Under the pieces are notes generated by a model. The model did no database searches. It was given only the letters and a program-made list of their open reading frames with translations, and was not told the origin of the DNA. A stretch of DNA of 44,761 bases. Source: UBA11891 sp965658355 (GTDB lineage: Bacteria; Bacteroidota; Bacteroidia; Flavobacteriales; Flavobacteriaceae). Made by a program: the position numbers and the translations under genes. How positions within the stretch are numbered: the first letter of the stretch is position 1; each line of letters starts with the position of its first letter. Shown here in pieces: positions 23,158 through 31,866 of this stretch. The stretch spans positions 1-44,761 of the forward strand of contig CBFHRX010000012.1 of NCBI GenBank assembly GCA_965658355.1. The letters are read 5' to 3'.

Positions 23158-24630
23158 TTAATCCAATTGAAATTGGGTCCCCTCTTTGGTGTCTTTTAGC
23201 TGAACTCCTATAGCTTGTAATTGGTCGCGTATCTGGTCTGAGAGCGCAAAGTTTTTATCCAAACGTGCTTGATCGCGAACTTCCAAAAGGAGCGAAATGG
23301 TTTTGTTGAGTTTGTCATCAGAGGCAGAAGAAGTCTTTTCAGTTTTTTCAAGGCCCAAGACATCAAATAAAAACCCTTTCATAGTTTGCTTAAGGCTTTC
23401 AATTTGTGAAGCATTCATCGTTTTGATACCATTCTTAACACTGTTGATGTATTTGATAGCATCAAATAAATGGGCAATTAATATGGGGGTGTTAAAGTCG
23501 TCGTTCATGGCATCATAACAATTTTGTTGCCATTGCGGTATATCAAAATCACCTTTTTCCCCAGCGGCTAGTGTATCGAGTAATGCGTAGCCGTCCATTA
23601 GTCGGTGATAGCCTTTTTCAGAAGCTTCAAGCGCTGCTTCACTGATGTCGAGGATGCTTCTGTAATGGGCTTGTAATATAAAAAAGCGAACTACCGTAGG
23701 GGTATACGATTTGGAAAAAAGAGCATTATCACCTGTAAATATTTCATCAGGGAGTATGTTGTTTCCTGTTGACTTTGCCATTTTCTTTCCGTTCAAGGTC
23801 AGCATATTCGCATGCAGCCAATAGCTAACAGGACTTTTCTTGTTAATGGCTTCAGCTTGGGCAATTTCACATTCATGATGTGGAAATTTCAAGTCCATTC
23901 CTCCACCATGAATATCAAATTGTTCCCCTAAGTATTTAGTGCTCATGGCGGTACACTCTAAATGCCATCCGGGGAAACCATCACTCCAAGGAGCGGGCCA
24001 ACGCATAATGTGTTGGGGTTCGGCTTTTTTCCACAAAGCGAAATCTTGCGGGTTCTTTTTGTCACTTTGGCCGTCTAATGTACGTGTATTGTGAATGAGG
24101 TCTTCAATATTACGGCCACTCAACTTCCCGTACTTTTGGTCTTTATTGAATTGCAATACATCAAAATATACCGAGCCATTTACCTCATAGGCATAGCCTG
24201 CTTCGATTATTTCTTCGATGATTTTAATTTGTTCGATAATATGACCAGTAGCGGTAGGTTCTATACTGGGTGGAACCGTATTGAGTTGGGCTAACGTATT
24301 GTGAAAATCAACAGTATAGCGCTGCACTACTTCCATGGGCTCAATCTTTTCAAGTCGTGCTTTTTTTGCAATTCTATCTTCCCCGACATCTTCATCGTTT
24401 TCCAAGTGACCGGCATCGGTGATATTTCGTACATAGCGTACTTTATTGCCAATAAAACTCAGATAGCGATAGATGATATCAAAAGAGATGAAGGTTCTAC
24501 AATTCCCTAAATGAACATTGCTGTAAACAGTAGGTCCACAAACATACATGCCAATATATCCTGGGGTAATGGGTTTAAAAATTTCTTTTTGTCCGCTAAG
24601 TGAGTTGTATACCCGTAGTTGTTGCTCCAT
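23158..24630 (-). CDS. cysS: Cysteinyl-tRNA synthetase
   Basis: A 490-residue class I synthetase that charges tRNA-Cys. The zinc- and substrate-binding Cys is in MYVCGPTVYSNVHLGN, which also holds the HIGH-type motif HLGN. The catalytic domain has HGGGMDLKFPHHECEIAQ, with the zinc ligands, and the KMSKS-type loop KMAKSTGN. The C-terminal DALR-like helical domain ends in FALSDQIRDQLQAIGVQLKDT. Its ATG overlaps the folE stop codon by one base (TAATG), so the two genes are translationally coupled. Confidence 0.97.
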   Translation of the reverse strand: MEQQLRVYNSLSGQKEIFKPITPGYIGMYVCGPTVYSNVHLGNCRTFISFDIIYRYLSFIGNKVRYVRNITDAGHLENDEDVGEDRIAKKARLEKIEPMEVVQRYTVDFHNTLAQLNTVPPSIEPTATGHIIEQIKIIEEIIEAGYAYEVNGSVYFDVLQFNKDQKYGKLSGRNIEDLIHNTRTLDGQSDKKNPQDFALWKKAEPQHIMRWPAPWSDGFPGWHLECTAMSTKYLGEQFDIHGGGMDLKFPHHECEIAQAEAINKKSPVSYWLHANMLTLNGKKMAKSTGNNILPDEIFTGDNALFSKSYTPTVVRFFILQAHYRSILDISEAALEASEKGYHRLMDGYALLDTLAAGEKGDFDIPQWQQNCYDAMNDDFNTPILIAHLFDAIKYINSVKNGIKTMNASQIESLKQTMKGFLFDVLGLEKTEKTSSASDDKLNKTISLLLEVRDQARLDKNFALSDQIRDQLQAIGVQLKDTKEGTQFQLD

Positions 24631-25310
24631 TAAAATTCAGTCTCGAGTTGTATGTATTTTAGAAACTCATTTTTACGACTTTCTTCTTGGAAGACCCCTC
24701 CAAATTCACCTGTAACCGTACTGCTACTGATATCCCGAATACCTCTAGAATTGACACACAAATGTTTGGCATCGATCACACAGGCTACGTTTTTTGTATT
24801 GAGTACTTTCTGGAGCTCATTCACCACCTGACGTGTGAGACGTTCTTGTACTTGAGGTCTTTTGGCATAATAATCAACAATTCGATTCATTTTAGACAAG
24901 CCCACAACAGTACCGTTTGAAATGTAGGCTACATGAGCTTTTCCCACAATAGGAAGCAAATGGTGCTCACAAGTAGAGTAGAGGGTAATATTTTTCTCTA
25001 CCAACATTTCATTATACTTGTATTTGTTATCAAAGGTGGAAAGCCCAGGTCGACGGTCAGGATGTAGTCCACCAAAGAGATCTTTGACAAACATCTTGGC
25101 CACTCTTTTTGGAGTTCCTTTTAGGCTATCATCAGTTAGATCCATTCCCAGTGTTTCTAGTATAGCTGAGACATTTTCTTGGATGCGTTGGATCTTTTCA
25201 TCGTCTGATAGCTCAAAAGCATCCTCTCTTAGAGGTGTTTCTAAAGAACTCGACAGGTGATCCTCGCCTAAATCAACAGGATCTACAGGGGTTATTTTTT
25301 CTACTTTCAT
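24630..25310 (-). CDS. folE: GTP cyclohydrolase I (FolE1)
   Basis: A 226-residue enzyme that opens GTP to dihydroneopterin triphosphate, the first step of folate synthesis. The zinc ligands are in YSTCEHHLLPIVG and in CVIDAKHLCVNSRG, together with the catalytic His. The GTP-binding segment VGLSKMNRIVDYYAKRPQVQ is intact. The first 40 residues form a charged, variable extension. The gene heads the folE-cysS-yidD run. A -7-like TACCTTTA lies 18 nt before the ATG. The later folate enzyme folP is at 36609. Confidence 0.96.
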   Translation of the reverse strand: MKVEKITPVDPVDLGEDHLSSSLETPLREDAFELSDDEKIQRIQENVSAILETLGMDLTDDSLKGTPKRVAKMFVKDLFGGLHPDRRPGLSTFDNKYKYNEMLVEKNITLYSTCEHHLLPIVGKAHVAYISNGTVVGLSKMNRIVDYYAKRPQVQERLTRQVVNELQKVLNTKNVACVIDAKHLCVNSRGIRDISSSTVTGEFGGVFQEESRKNEFLKYIQLETEF

Positions 25311-25377
25311 AGGGGGTAAAACTGATGTAAAGGTAAGGATTTATTGGAAAATTAACGGGAAGCCTTGTCTTTGTACC

Positions 25378-26889
25378 CTATAATTTTAGTAGGTATGAAA
25401 AAAGCACTTGGGTTCGAATTTCTTCAGTCACCACTACAGAGGTTAAGCCAGAATCATAAAGGGCTCTCTGACCGTTTCGTGTTTGTGACATCCAGCTTAC
25501 GCCAAATAAATCACCTCCTAAGTCGTAATTAAATCCGGCTGTTATTCCGCTGTTTGGTTTGTTTAGCTGTATTTGTGGATTGCTGCTTGTAAAATAGCCT
25601 GCTTGCAATTGCAAGCGCCCCATTCGGTACTCTCCACCTATTCGAATGCTTTCTTCAAGGCTCAAATTATTTCCTAATTCAGTATTTAACCCCCCTAAAT
25701 AGTCAGCTTGTGAAGCTGTTTCAAATTTCATAGCTCCCAAATCCCGTGTACTATAATCGATACTCACCAAGCCTTTTTGATTGATTACATAAGCAAAACT
25801 TAGTGTGGTTTTGGAGGGCAGTACAAGTCTGTAACTTGGATAATAGTTGAGCACCTCTGGATCCACTACAGTCCTGCTAAATACATCCCCGAAAAAGCCT
25901 TCTGTCGTTAATGATTGGCTGCCTTCTTCTTCAAATTCCCACCATTGCGGACTTTGATAACTCAATCCAAAACGGAGTGCATTTTGAATTTGATAAATCA
26001 ATCCAACCTGAGCAGATACTCCTCTTCCATAGGTGTCAAGAGTGTTTTCGAAAGTGGTGAACTCGACTGGGCTTTGGGGATTGTTACTGCGTTCTCGAAG
26101 GGTGTTTTGTTGTTCCAGTGTAATACGGTGACTGTTGAGTGCAGCACCTACATAAAGCTTGTTTTTATAAACAGCACTTAACGCAAAATTATTCTTTCGG
26201 TGTCGGCCGCTGTTCTGGCTGATCCAGTCATGTTGAACAGGCCCCAAAATTGTTGCGGTATACGATGTATTAGTAGGGGAGTTGTCAAAGGGATCAAGAA
26301 GGTATCCTTGGTACCCCAGAAAAGCTTGCTGTGCCGCAAAGCCAAAATTATTTCCTAAATATTCATAAATCCCTGGAATCGTTTCATCCTGGAATACTTC
26401 GATATTTTCGGTAGCAAGACCATCCGCATAATGATTAAAATAATCCCCCAAATTTTGACTAGGATTGGTCCCTAAAGCATTGCTTTTGGAAGTGTAATCA
26501 GCTACTTTCCTCGTATTAAAGGCAAAGGCTATTTTGGTCCAATCACGCTCTGCTTGACTATTTTTCAGGGTATAAACCAATCCAAAATGATTGAATCTAA
26601 ATTGGCTGCTTTCTTGTGGGGTGGCACTCGAGAAGTAAGAAGACGTGATCGCTTGATTGTTTAGTAGCGCACTAAATCCTATTTCAGAATAATTAAATAC
26701 CCCAGCAGCAGCTGGGTTGTCTGCAATAGCAGTCAAATCACCACCCAAGGCTCCAAAAGCACCCGCCATCCCAGTATAGCGAGCAGTTCCCGAAAGATCT
26801 TCTTGCGTAAATAGCAAAGCATCCGCTACAGATTGAGACCATAAAGTAACGCTGCACACTACTAGGGTAAAGGTTGTTAGGGCTTTCAT
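25378..26889 (-). CDS. OmpP1/FadL/TodX-family outer-membrane transporter
   Basis: A 503-residue outer-membrane beta-barrel with a signal peptide (ending TLWSQ). Directly after it is the family's conserved N-terminal region, with GTARYTGMAGAFGALGGDLTA and NPAAAGVFNYSEIG, forming the hatch that plugs the barrel. Strand-like segments rich in Tyr, Phe and Gly fill the rest, and it ends LFSYLLKL. FadL proteins carry long-chain fatty acids or other hydrophobic molecules across the outer membrane; the cargo here is unknown. It begins 11 bp after the exported low-complexity protein and is probably in one operon with it. Confidence 0.92.
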   Translation of the reverse strand: MKALTTFTLVVCSVTLWSQSVADALLFTQEDLSGTARYTGMAGAFGALGGDLTAIADNPAAAGVFNYSEIGFSALLNNQAITSSYFSSATPQESSQFRFNHFGLVYTLKNSQAERDWTKIAFAFNTRKVADYTSKSNALGTNPSQNLGDYFNHYADGLATENIEVFQDETIPGIYEYLGNNFGFAAQQAFLGYQGYLLDPFDNSPTNTSYTATILGPVQHDWISQNSGRHRKNNFALSAVYKNKLYVGAALNSHRITLEQQNTLRERSNNPQSPVEFTTFENTLDTYGRGVSAQVGLIYQIQNALRFGLSYQSPQWWEFEEEGSQSLTTEGFFGDVFSRTVVDPEVLNYYPSYRLVLPSKTTLSFAYVINQKGLVSIDYSTRDLGAMKFETASQADYLGGLNTELGNNLSLEESIRIGGEYRMGRLQLQAGYFTSSNPQIQLNKPNSGITAGFNYDLGGDLFGVSWMSQTRNGQRALYDSGLTSVVVTEEIRTQVLFSYLLKL

Positions 26890-26900
26890 AAATAGAGTTA

Positions 26901-28079
26901 TCAGTTGTTAGTTCGTCCCCCTCCTCTTGTTCGACCTCCTGAACTTCTTCTACTACCAGTAGCTCGAATGGGTCTGCTAATCGAAGGTGAGGAAGAATTG
27001 TTGTAAGATCGGTTTGTATTATAAGAACGTTTTGGTGAGGTATTGGTTCGCGAAGTATTGGAACGGTTGCGTCCATTTTGAGACGTTTTACGTCCTGTGT
27101 TGTAACGGCTAGTGTTTCCGTAGTTAGAATTGCCCTTCGGGCTGGCACTTCTGGTAGCGGTCCCATTGGCTTGAGTTGGAGCTCCAGAAGCGGGGATTAC
27201 TGCTGACTGAAAACTTCTGTTGGCGCTTCCTAGATTGGCTGGAATGCGACCATATCCAATCGAATAGAGGTTTCGTCCAATATTGTATTGCTCCCTTGGT
27301 TTTTTTGTGTTTTTAGTTTCGCTTTTTGGGTCAGTTGTTTGACGACTGTTCCGATTCGAATTTGAGTAGGTTTTTTCCCCTCTTCGTGAGGCAACTCTAC
27401 TGTATCGTTGTCTTTCAAAGGCGCGACTGTCAAAAAAGCGATTGTTGTTGTTTCTAAAAAATCGAGAACGATAGGCATAAGGAGAGTAAAATCGATACGG
27501 ATTAAAAAAGCGATTGGGTCCATAAAATCCACCCCAAAAAGGATCGTAAAAAGAATTAAATCCAGCCCATCCCCAATACGGATTTACGCCTAAATTCCAA
27601 TTGTTAAAGCCCCATCCAAAGCGATTGTTTCCCCAGGGACCAAAACGATTCCAACCCCAACCAGAACCAAAGAAAAATGGATTGTTGGGACGATTGTTGA
27701 AGATGTAAACTTCTGTTTGATTGGGCTGCGCCCCCCAATGTTGATTGGTTTGTACAGGGCTGTTGTAGGCATCTACATCGACAAACACTTCGTTGTCTGC
27801 AGCTGTTGAAGCGTATTCGTCACTTAAGTTTTGAAAATAATTTTGATAGTATCCGCTATTGGATGCTGTTCTATAATTTGGTTCGCTTTGTTGGGATTGG
27901 GGCCTTGTTTCTGCAGGCGCTATATAGTTGCTACTAGGTGTTGATCGAGAGGTGCTGTTGTAAATACCATCGGAATCGTAATACGAAACTCCTTGAAAAG
28001 ATCCGCAGTGAATAGAAATGCTCGCAGCTGCTACAATAAAAAATAAATTTTTTAGAGATGTTTTTTTTCGTGCATTCAT
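26901..28079 (-). CDS. Exported low-complexity protein with aromatic-rich and Arg/Ser/Asn-rich parts
   Basis: A 392-residue protein with an N-terminal hydrophobic signal (about residues 10-24) ending in IHC-GS. Cys25 could be lipidated, but the lipobox is poor. Residues 30-120 are Ser/Asn/Gln/Tyr-rich. Residues 128-205 are extremely rich in Phe, Trp, Gly, Asn, Pro and Tyr (for example FGSGWGWNRFGPWG). Residues 220-392 are basic and rich in Ser, Asn, Arg and Thr, ending in RGG-like repeats (GGRTRGGGR). Related proteins in this family of bacteria carry uninformative names. The composition suggests an adhesive or assembly role at the surface, which is inference only. It is the first gene of an operon with the FadL-like transporter. 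Confidence 0.8.
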   Translation of the reverse strand: MNARKKTSLKNLFFIVAAASISIHCGSFQGVSYYDSDGIYNSTSRSTPSSNYIAPAETRPQSQQSEPNYRTASNSGYYQNYFQNLSDEYASTAADNEVFVDVDAYNSPVQTNQHWGAQPNQTEVYIFNNRPNNPFFFGSGWGWNRFGPWGNNRFGWGFNNWNLGVNPYWGWAGFNSFYDPFWGGFYGPNRFFNPYRFYSPYAYRSRFFRNNNNRFFDSRAFERQRYSRVASRRGEKTYSNSNRNSRQTTDPKSETKNTKKPREQYNIGRNLYSIGYGRIPANLGSANRSFQSAVIPASGAPTQANGTATRSASPKGNSNYGNTSRYNTGRKTSQNGRNRSNTSRTNTSPKRSYNTNRSYNNSSSPSISRPIRATGSRRSSGGRTRGGGRTNN

Positions 28080-28112
28080 AATTCATCTGTTTTAAGGAGT
28101 GACAAAAAGTAG

Positions 28113-28120
28113 TAGTTTTG
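28113..28120 (+). promoter_or_regulatory. -7 element TAGTTTTG of proS
   Basis: A perfect TAnnTTTG, with TTTA 19 nt upstream (28090-28093). It lies beside a minus-strand TA-N3-TTTG (28102-28110) that could serve the divergent exported-protein operon. Confidence 0.55.
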
Positions 28121-28172
28121 TGCCTCTCGAGTTACACTAATACTATTGGCAAAAGTTATGCCAAAAAATTTT

Positions 28173-29651
28173 ATGGCAAAAAAATTAACCTCCCGAAGTG
28201 AAGATTATTCCAAATGGTATAATGAATTGGTTGTTCAAGCTGATTTAGCTGAAAATGCCGCGGTTCGTGGCTGTATGGTGATCAAGCCCTATGGATATGC
28301 TATTTGGGAAAAAATGCAGGCGGAATTAGACAAAATGTTCAAGGCGACGGGACATCAAAATGCCTATTTTCCTTTGTTTGTTCCGAAAAGTTTATTTGAA
28401 GCGGAAGAGAAAAATGCAGAGGGCTTTGCCAAGGAATGTGCTGTAGTAACCCATTACAGGCTTACAGATGACCCGGATAAACCCGGCAAGTTGCGAGTGG
28501 ATCCCAAGGCAAAATTAGAAGAGGAGTTAGTGGTTCGCCCAACCAGTGAGGCCATCATTTGGAGTACCTATAAAAATTGGATACAATCCTATCGTGACTT
28601 ACCGATTCTATTGAATCAATGGGCCAATGTGGTTCGCTGGGAAATGCGCACGCGTTTGTTTTTGCGCACGGCAGAATTTTTATGGCAAGAAGGCCATACT
28701 GCTCATGAAACAAGAGAAGAAGCCCTTGCAGAGGCGCGTCAAATGAATCAAGTCTATGCTGATTTTGCTGAAAATTTCTTGGCTATACCGGTGATTCAAG
28801 GAGTTAAATCCGAATCGGAACGTTTTGCTGGTGCGGAAGAAACATTTTGTATTGAAGCCTTAATGCAAGACGGGAAGGCACTTCAAGCGGGAACGTCTCA
28901 CTTTTTGGGGCAAAATTTTGCCAAGGCGTTTGATGTCAAATACGCAACAAAAGAAGGCGGTTTAGAATATGTTTGGGCAACTTCTTGGGGAGTTTCTACC
29001 CGGCTGATGGGGGCTTTAATTATGACTCATAGCGATGATAATGGCTTGGTATTACCACCAAATTTGGCCCCCATACAAGTAGCCATTGTTCCCATTTATA
29101 AAACAGAGGAGCAGCAAACCGCTATTGCCGCTGTTGCCGAAACGATAAAAACAGCCTTAGTAGCAAAAGGAATCTCTGTTAAATTCGACAATCGGGACAA
29201 TTTCAAACCCGGTTTTAAATTCAATGAATACGAATTAAAAGGAGTTCCTGTACGTGTTGCGATTGGCCCTAGAGATCTTGAAAATCATCAAGTAGAACTC
29301 GCCAGACGGGACACCTTGGAAAAGCAAACAGTCTCTATCGACTCCGTTTCAGAAATGATACCCACTATACTGAGTGAGATTCAAGAAACTTTATTCGAGC
29401 GTGCGTTGCAGTATCGAACGAATCATATCACAGAGGTAACGGATTTTGAAGAATTTAAAAAAGTGCTTTCTGATAAAGGCGGTTTTATCTCAGCTCACTG
29501 GGATGGGACAGCTGAGACGGAGGAGGCGATCAAGAAAGAAACGAAAGCGACGATTCGCTGTTTGCCATTTGAGGCAGACATGACGCCTGGAAAGTGTGTC
29601 TATTCCGGAAAATCATCTGCGCAAAGAGTGCTTTTTGCAAAGGCTTACTAA
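28173..29651 (+). CDS. proS: Prolyl-tRNA synthetase (short, archaeal/eukaryotic-like type)
   Basis: A 492-residue class II synthetase charging tRNA-Pro. It lacks the editing insertion of the E. coli type and belongs to the shorter type with a C-terminal zinc-like domain. Motif 2 is recognisable in VVRWEMRTRLFLRTAEFLWQ. The anticodon-binding domain follows (VAIVPIYKTEEQ), and the C-terminus ends in SSAQRVLFAKAY with Tyr last, as in this type. The frame opens at a TTG (28146) with further ATGs at 28158 and 28173. I chose 28173 because MAKKLTSRSEDYSKWYNEL matches the usual start of these enzymes. Confidence 0.95.
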   Translation: MAKKLTSRSEDYSKWYNELVVQADLAENAAVRGCMVIKPYGYAIWEKMQAELDKMFKATGHQNAYFPLFVPKSLFEAEEKNAEGFAKECAVVTHYRLTDDPDKPGKLRVDPKAKLEEELVVRPTSEAIIWSTYKNWIQSYRDLPILLNQWANVVRWEMRTRLFLRTAEFLWQEGHTAHETREEALAEARQMNQVYADFAENFLAIPVIQGVKSESERFAGAEETFCIEALMQDGKALQAGTSHFLGQNFAKAFDVKYATKEGGLEYVWATSWGVSTRLMGALIMTHSDDNGLVLPPNLAPIQVAIVPIYKTEEQQTAIAAVAETIKTALVAKGISVKFDNRDNFKPGFKFNEYELKGVPVRVAIGPRDLENHQVELARRDTLEKQTVSIDSVSEMIPTILSEIQETLFERALQYRTNHITEVTDFEEFKKVLSDKGGFISAHWDGTAETEEAIKKETKATIRCLPFEADMTPGKCVYSGKSSAQRVLFAKAY

Positions 29652-29667
29652 AATTTTTCTAACAGGC

Positions 29668-29698
29668 TTTGGTATGCTGTAAAAAAGAAGTATTTTTG
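29668..29698 (+). promoter_or_regulatory. Promoter of tRNA-Glu (and rpsT)
   Basis: TTTG (29668-29671), a 19-nt spacer and the perfect -7 element TATTTTTG (29691-29698). It is the only promoter seen upstream of both tRNA-Glu and rpsT. Confidence 0.75.
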
Positions 29699-29741
29699 CT
29701 GCGCTAAAGTTAAAAAACTCAATAGTGAGTAACTAACGACT

Positions 29742-29813
29742 GGCCCGTTCGTCTATCGGTTAGGACGCCAGGTTTTCATCCTGGAAAGAGGGGTTCGACT
29801 CCCCTACGGGCTA
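29742..29813 (+). tRNA. tRNA-Glu (anticodon TTC)
   Basis: The acceptor stem pairs GGCCCGT with ACGGGCT (one G-U), the anticodon stem CCAGG/CCTGG encloses loop TTTTCAT with anticodon TTC, and the T arm is GGGGTTCGACTCCCC. The discriminator is A and CCA is not encoded. Only 19 nt separate it from the rpsT start codon. Confidence 0.97.
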
Positions 29814-29832
29814 CTTTTTTAAAAACATTTAT

Positions 29833-30084
29833 ATGGCAAATCATAAATCGTCAATAAAGCGAATTCGTTCAAATGAGAGAAAGCGTTTGAGAAATCGTTT
29901 TCAACACAAGACAGCACGTAATGCTGTTCGCAAACTACGAGGTATAACAGATAAGAAAGAGGCAACGGCTCTTTTTCCACAAGTGGTATCTATGGTGGAT
30001 AAATTGGCTAAGAAAAATATCATTCACGCGAACAAGGCAGCCAACTTAAAGTCTAAGCTTGCACGTTTTGTCGCTTCTTTGTAA
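29833..30084 (+). CDS. rpsT: 30S ribosomal protein S20
   Basis: An 83-residue basic protein binding 16S rRNA in the body of the 30S subunit. It starts MANHKSSIKRIRSNERKRLR and is helical and Lys/Arg-rich throughout, with NKAANLKSKLARFV at the C-terminus, all typical of S20. It follows tRNA-Glu after 19 nt with no promoter or terminator between, so the two are probably co-transcribed and tRNA 3' processing would create the mRNA 5' end. A terminator follows. Confidence 0.96.
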   Translation: MANHKSSIKRIRSNERKRLRNRFQHKTARNAVRKLRGITDKKEATALFPQVVSMVDKLAKKNIIHANKAANLKSKLARFVASL

Positions 30085-30104
30085 GATACACTACCAACAG
30101 TAAT

Positions 30105-30136
30105 AAAAAAAGCCTTCCAATCGGAAGGCTTTTTTT
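30105..30136. terminator. Bidirectional terminator between rpsT and rho
   Basis: A perfect stem AGCCTTCC / GGAAGGCT with loop AATC, extended by A and T tracts on both sides. It serves rpsT on the plus strand and rho on the minus strand. Confidence 0.9.
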
Positions 30137-30154
30137 ATGGTCTTTCACTTCGAA

Positions 30155-31735
30155 TTAGGAATTCATAGAGATTAGAAACTCTTCATTGTTTTGTGTTCTT
30201 TTGAAGCGATCGTTAATGAATTCCATGGCTTCTACGGGATTCATATCCGCTAGATATTTGCGCATGATCCACATCCGTTGTATGGTATTTTCATCTAAAA
30301 GTAAATCGTCTCTTCGAGTGCTTGATGATACCAAATCAATAGCGGGGAATATCCTTCTATTGGCTATTCTTCGGTCTAATTGAAGCTCCATGTTTCCAGT
30401 TCCTTTAAATTCTTCAAAAATCACTTCGTCCATTTTGGACCCTGTCTCTGTAAGAGCGGTAGCGATGATTGATAATGATCCGCCGTTCTCAATTTTACGT
30501 GCCGCTCCGAAAAATCGCTTCGGTCGGTGCAGCGCATTGGCATCTACTCCTCCAGATAATATTTTACCAGAAGCGGGCTGAACGGTATTATAGGCACGGG
30601 CCAATCGGGTAATGGAGTCTAATAAAATGACCACATCATGACCACATTCGACGAGACGTTTGGCTTTTTCCAGTACAATATTAGCCACTTTTACATGTCG
30701 ATCAGCAGGTTCGTCAAAAGTAGAGGCAACGACTTCTCCGTCAACATTTCGTTGCATGTCAGTAACTTCTTCTGGACGCTCATCAATTAATAATATCAAT
30801 TGGTAAACCTCTGGATGGTTGGCTGCAATTGCATTGGCGATATCTTTAAGCAGCATGGTCTTTCCTGTCTTAGGCTGCGAAACAATCATGCCCCTTTGTC
30901 CTTTTCCAATAGGAGAAAACAGATCGATGATTCGAGAAGAAATAGTACTTTGCTTGTCTGCCAGTTTAAACTTTTCTTGGGGAAATAGGGGTGTTAAATG
31001 TTCAAAAGAAACCCTGTCTCGAACTACCTTAGGATCTAAACCATTCATCTTATCAACCTTAATCAGCGGGAAATATTTTTCCCCTTCTTTAGGAGGGCGA
31101 ACCGTACCCAATACAGTATCTCCTGTCTTCAATCCAAATAATCGTATTTGAGATTGGGACACATAAACATCATCAGGTGAGGATAAGTAATTGTAATCAG
31201 AAGAACGTAAGAAGCCATAACCTTCGGGCATTATTTCTAATACTCCCTCGGTTTGAATGATGCCCTCAAATTCGAAATCAGGCTCTCTGTAACGATTTCT
31301 ATGGTCTTTATTGTGATTGTGGTCACCTTGCTTTTTGTGCTGATGATTTCGGTTTTTATTCCGGTTGTTTTGATTTTTATTATGCGGATTATCGGAACGG
31401 TCTCTTTGTTTCGATTCTACTTTTTCATCCGTTTCTTTAGAAGCTACTTTTTCGTTCGTTGCTTTAAAGTCCTTTACAGCTGCTTTCGTCTCCTTTTTTG
31501 GTACAGGGGTAACGATCGTTTTTTTATAAGCTCTTGGTACTTGTCTTTCTTTCGTATCAGTTTCTTTATCAGGGTTTGATTTCTCTATGGCTTTTGGATT
31601 CGCAGAGATAAAATCAATAATTTGATAAATAAGGTCTAGTTTTTTTAAACCAGTAATTCTTTTTACGCCTAGGGCTTTTGCCATTTCTTGAAGTTCATTG
31701 AGCTTCTTTGTTTTTAGCGTAGCAATTTCATACAT
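30155..31735 (-). CDS. rho: Transcription termination factor Rho with a long disordered insertion
   Basis: A 526-residue hexameric RNA helicase that ends transcription; E. coli Rho has 419 residues. The helical Rho_N domain is at 1-45. Residues about 50-150 are a hydrophilic, low-complexity insert rich in Lys and Glu and then in Asn, His, Arg and Lys (about 115-150). The cold-shock RNA-binding domain follows (GVLEIMPEGYGFLRSSDYNY). The ATPase core has Walker A SQPKTGKTML near 286-295, Walker B VVILLDSITRLARAYN, and the Q- and R-loop regions PKRFFGAARKIENGG. Disordered inserts at this place are known in Bacteroidota Rho proteins and have been linked to condensate formation in Bacteroides. It ends at the terminator shared with rpsT. 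Confidence 0.97.
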   Translation of the reverse strand: MYEIATLKTKKLNELQEMAKALGVKRITGLKKLDLIYQIIDFISANPKAIEKSNPDKETDTKERQVPRAYKKTIVTPVPKKETKAAVKDFKATNEKVASKETDEKVESKQRDRSDNPHNKNQNNRNKNRNHQHKKQGDHNHNKDHRNRYREPDFEFEGIIQTEGVLEIMPEGYGFLRSSDYNYLSSPDDVYVSQSQIRLFGLKTGDTVLGTVRPPKEGEKYFPLIKVDKMNGLDPKVVRDRVSFEHLTPLFPQEKFKLADKQSTISSRIIDLFSPIGKGQRGMIVSQPKTGKTMLLKDIANAIAANHPEVYQLILLIDERPEEVTDMQRNVDGEVVASTFDEPADRHVKVANIVLEKAKRLVECGHDVVILLDSITRLARAYNTVQPASGKILSGGVDANALHRPKRFFGAARKIENGGSLSIIATALTETGSKMDEVIFEEFKGTGNMELQLDRRIANRRIFPAIDLVSSSTRRDDLLLDENTIQRMWIMRKYLADMNPVEAMEFINDRFKRTQNNEEFLISMNS

Positions 31736-31850
31736 ATAAATCGTGAATAATAGGGATTTTCAAAAGTGCGGGATTATCCTGGTAATCGGTAAGAGCTCGA
31801 TTACAGGTCAATATTACGAATTAAATTTCAATAGACATCTAAATAAAATT

Positions 31851-31858
31851 TATTTTTG
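31851..31858 (+). promoter_or_regulatory. -7 element TATTTTTG of the DUF4293 gene
   Basis: A perfect -7 element only 8 nt before the ATG at 31867. Confidence 0.6.
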
Positions 31859-31866
31859 GTGATGTT

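Noticed and set aside
27230..27593. Overlapping short reading frames on both strands within the exported low-complexity gene
   Set aside because: They are shadows of a gene with highly biased composition; none has independent motifs or start signals.
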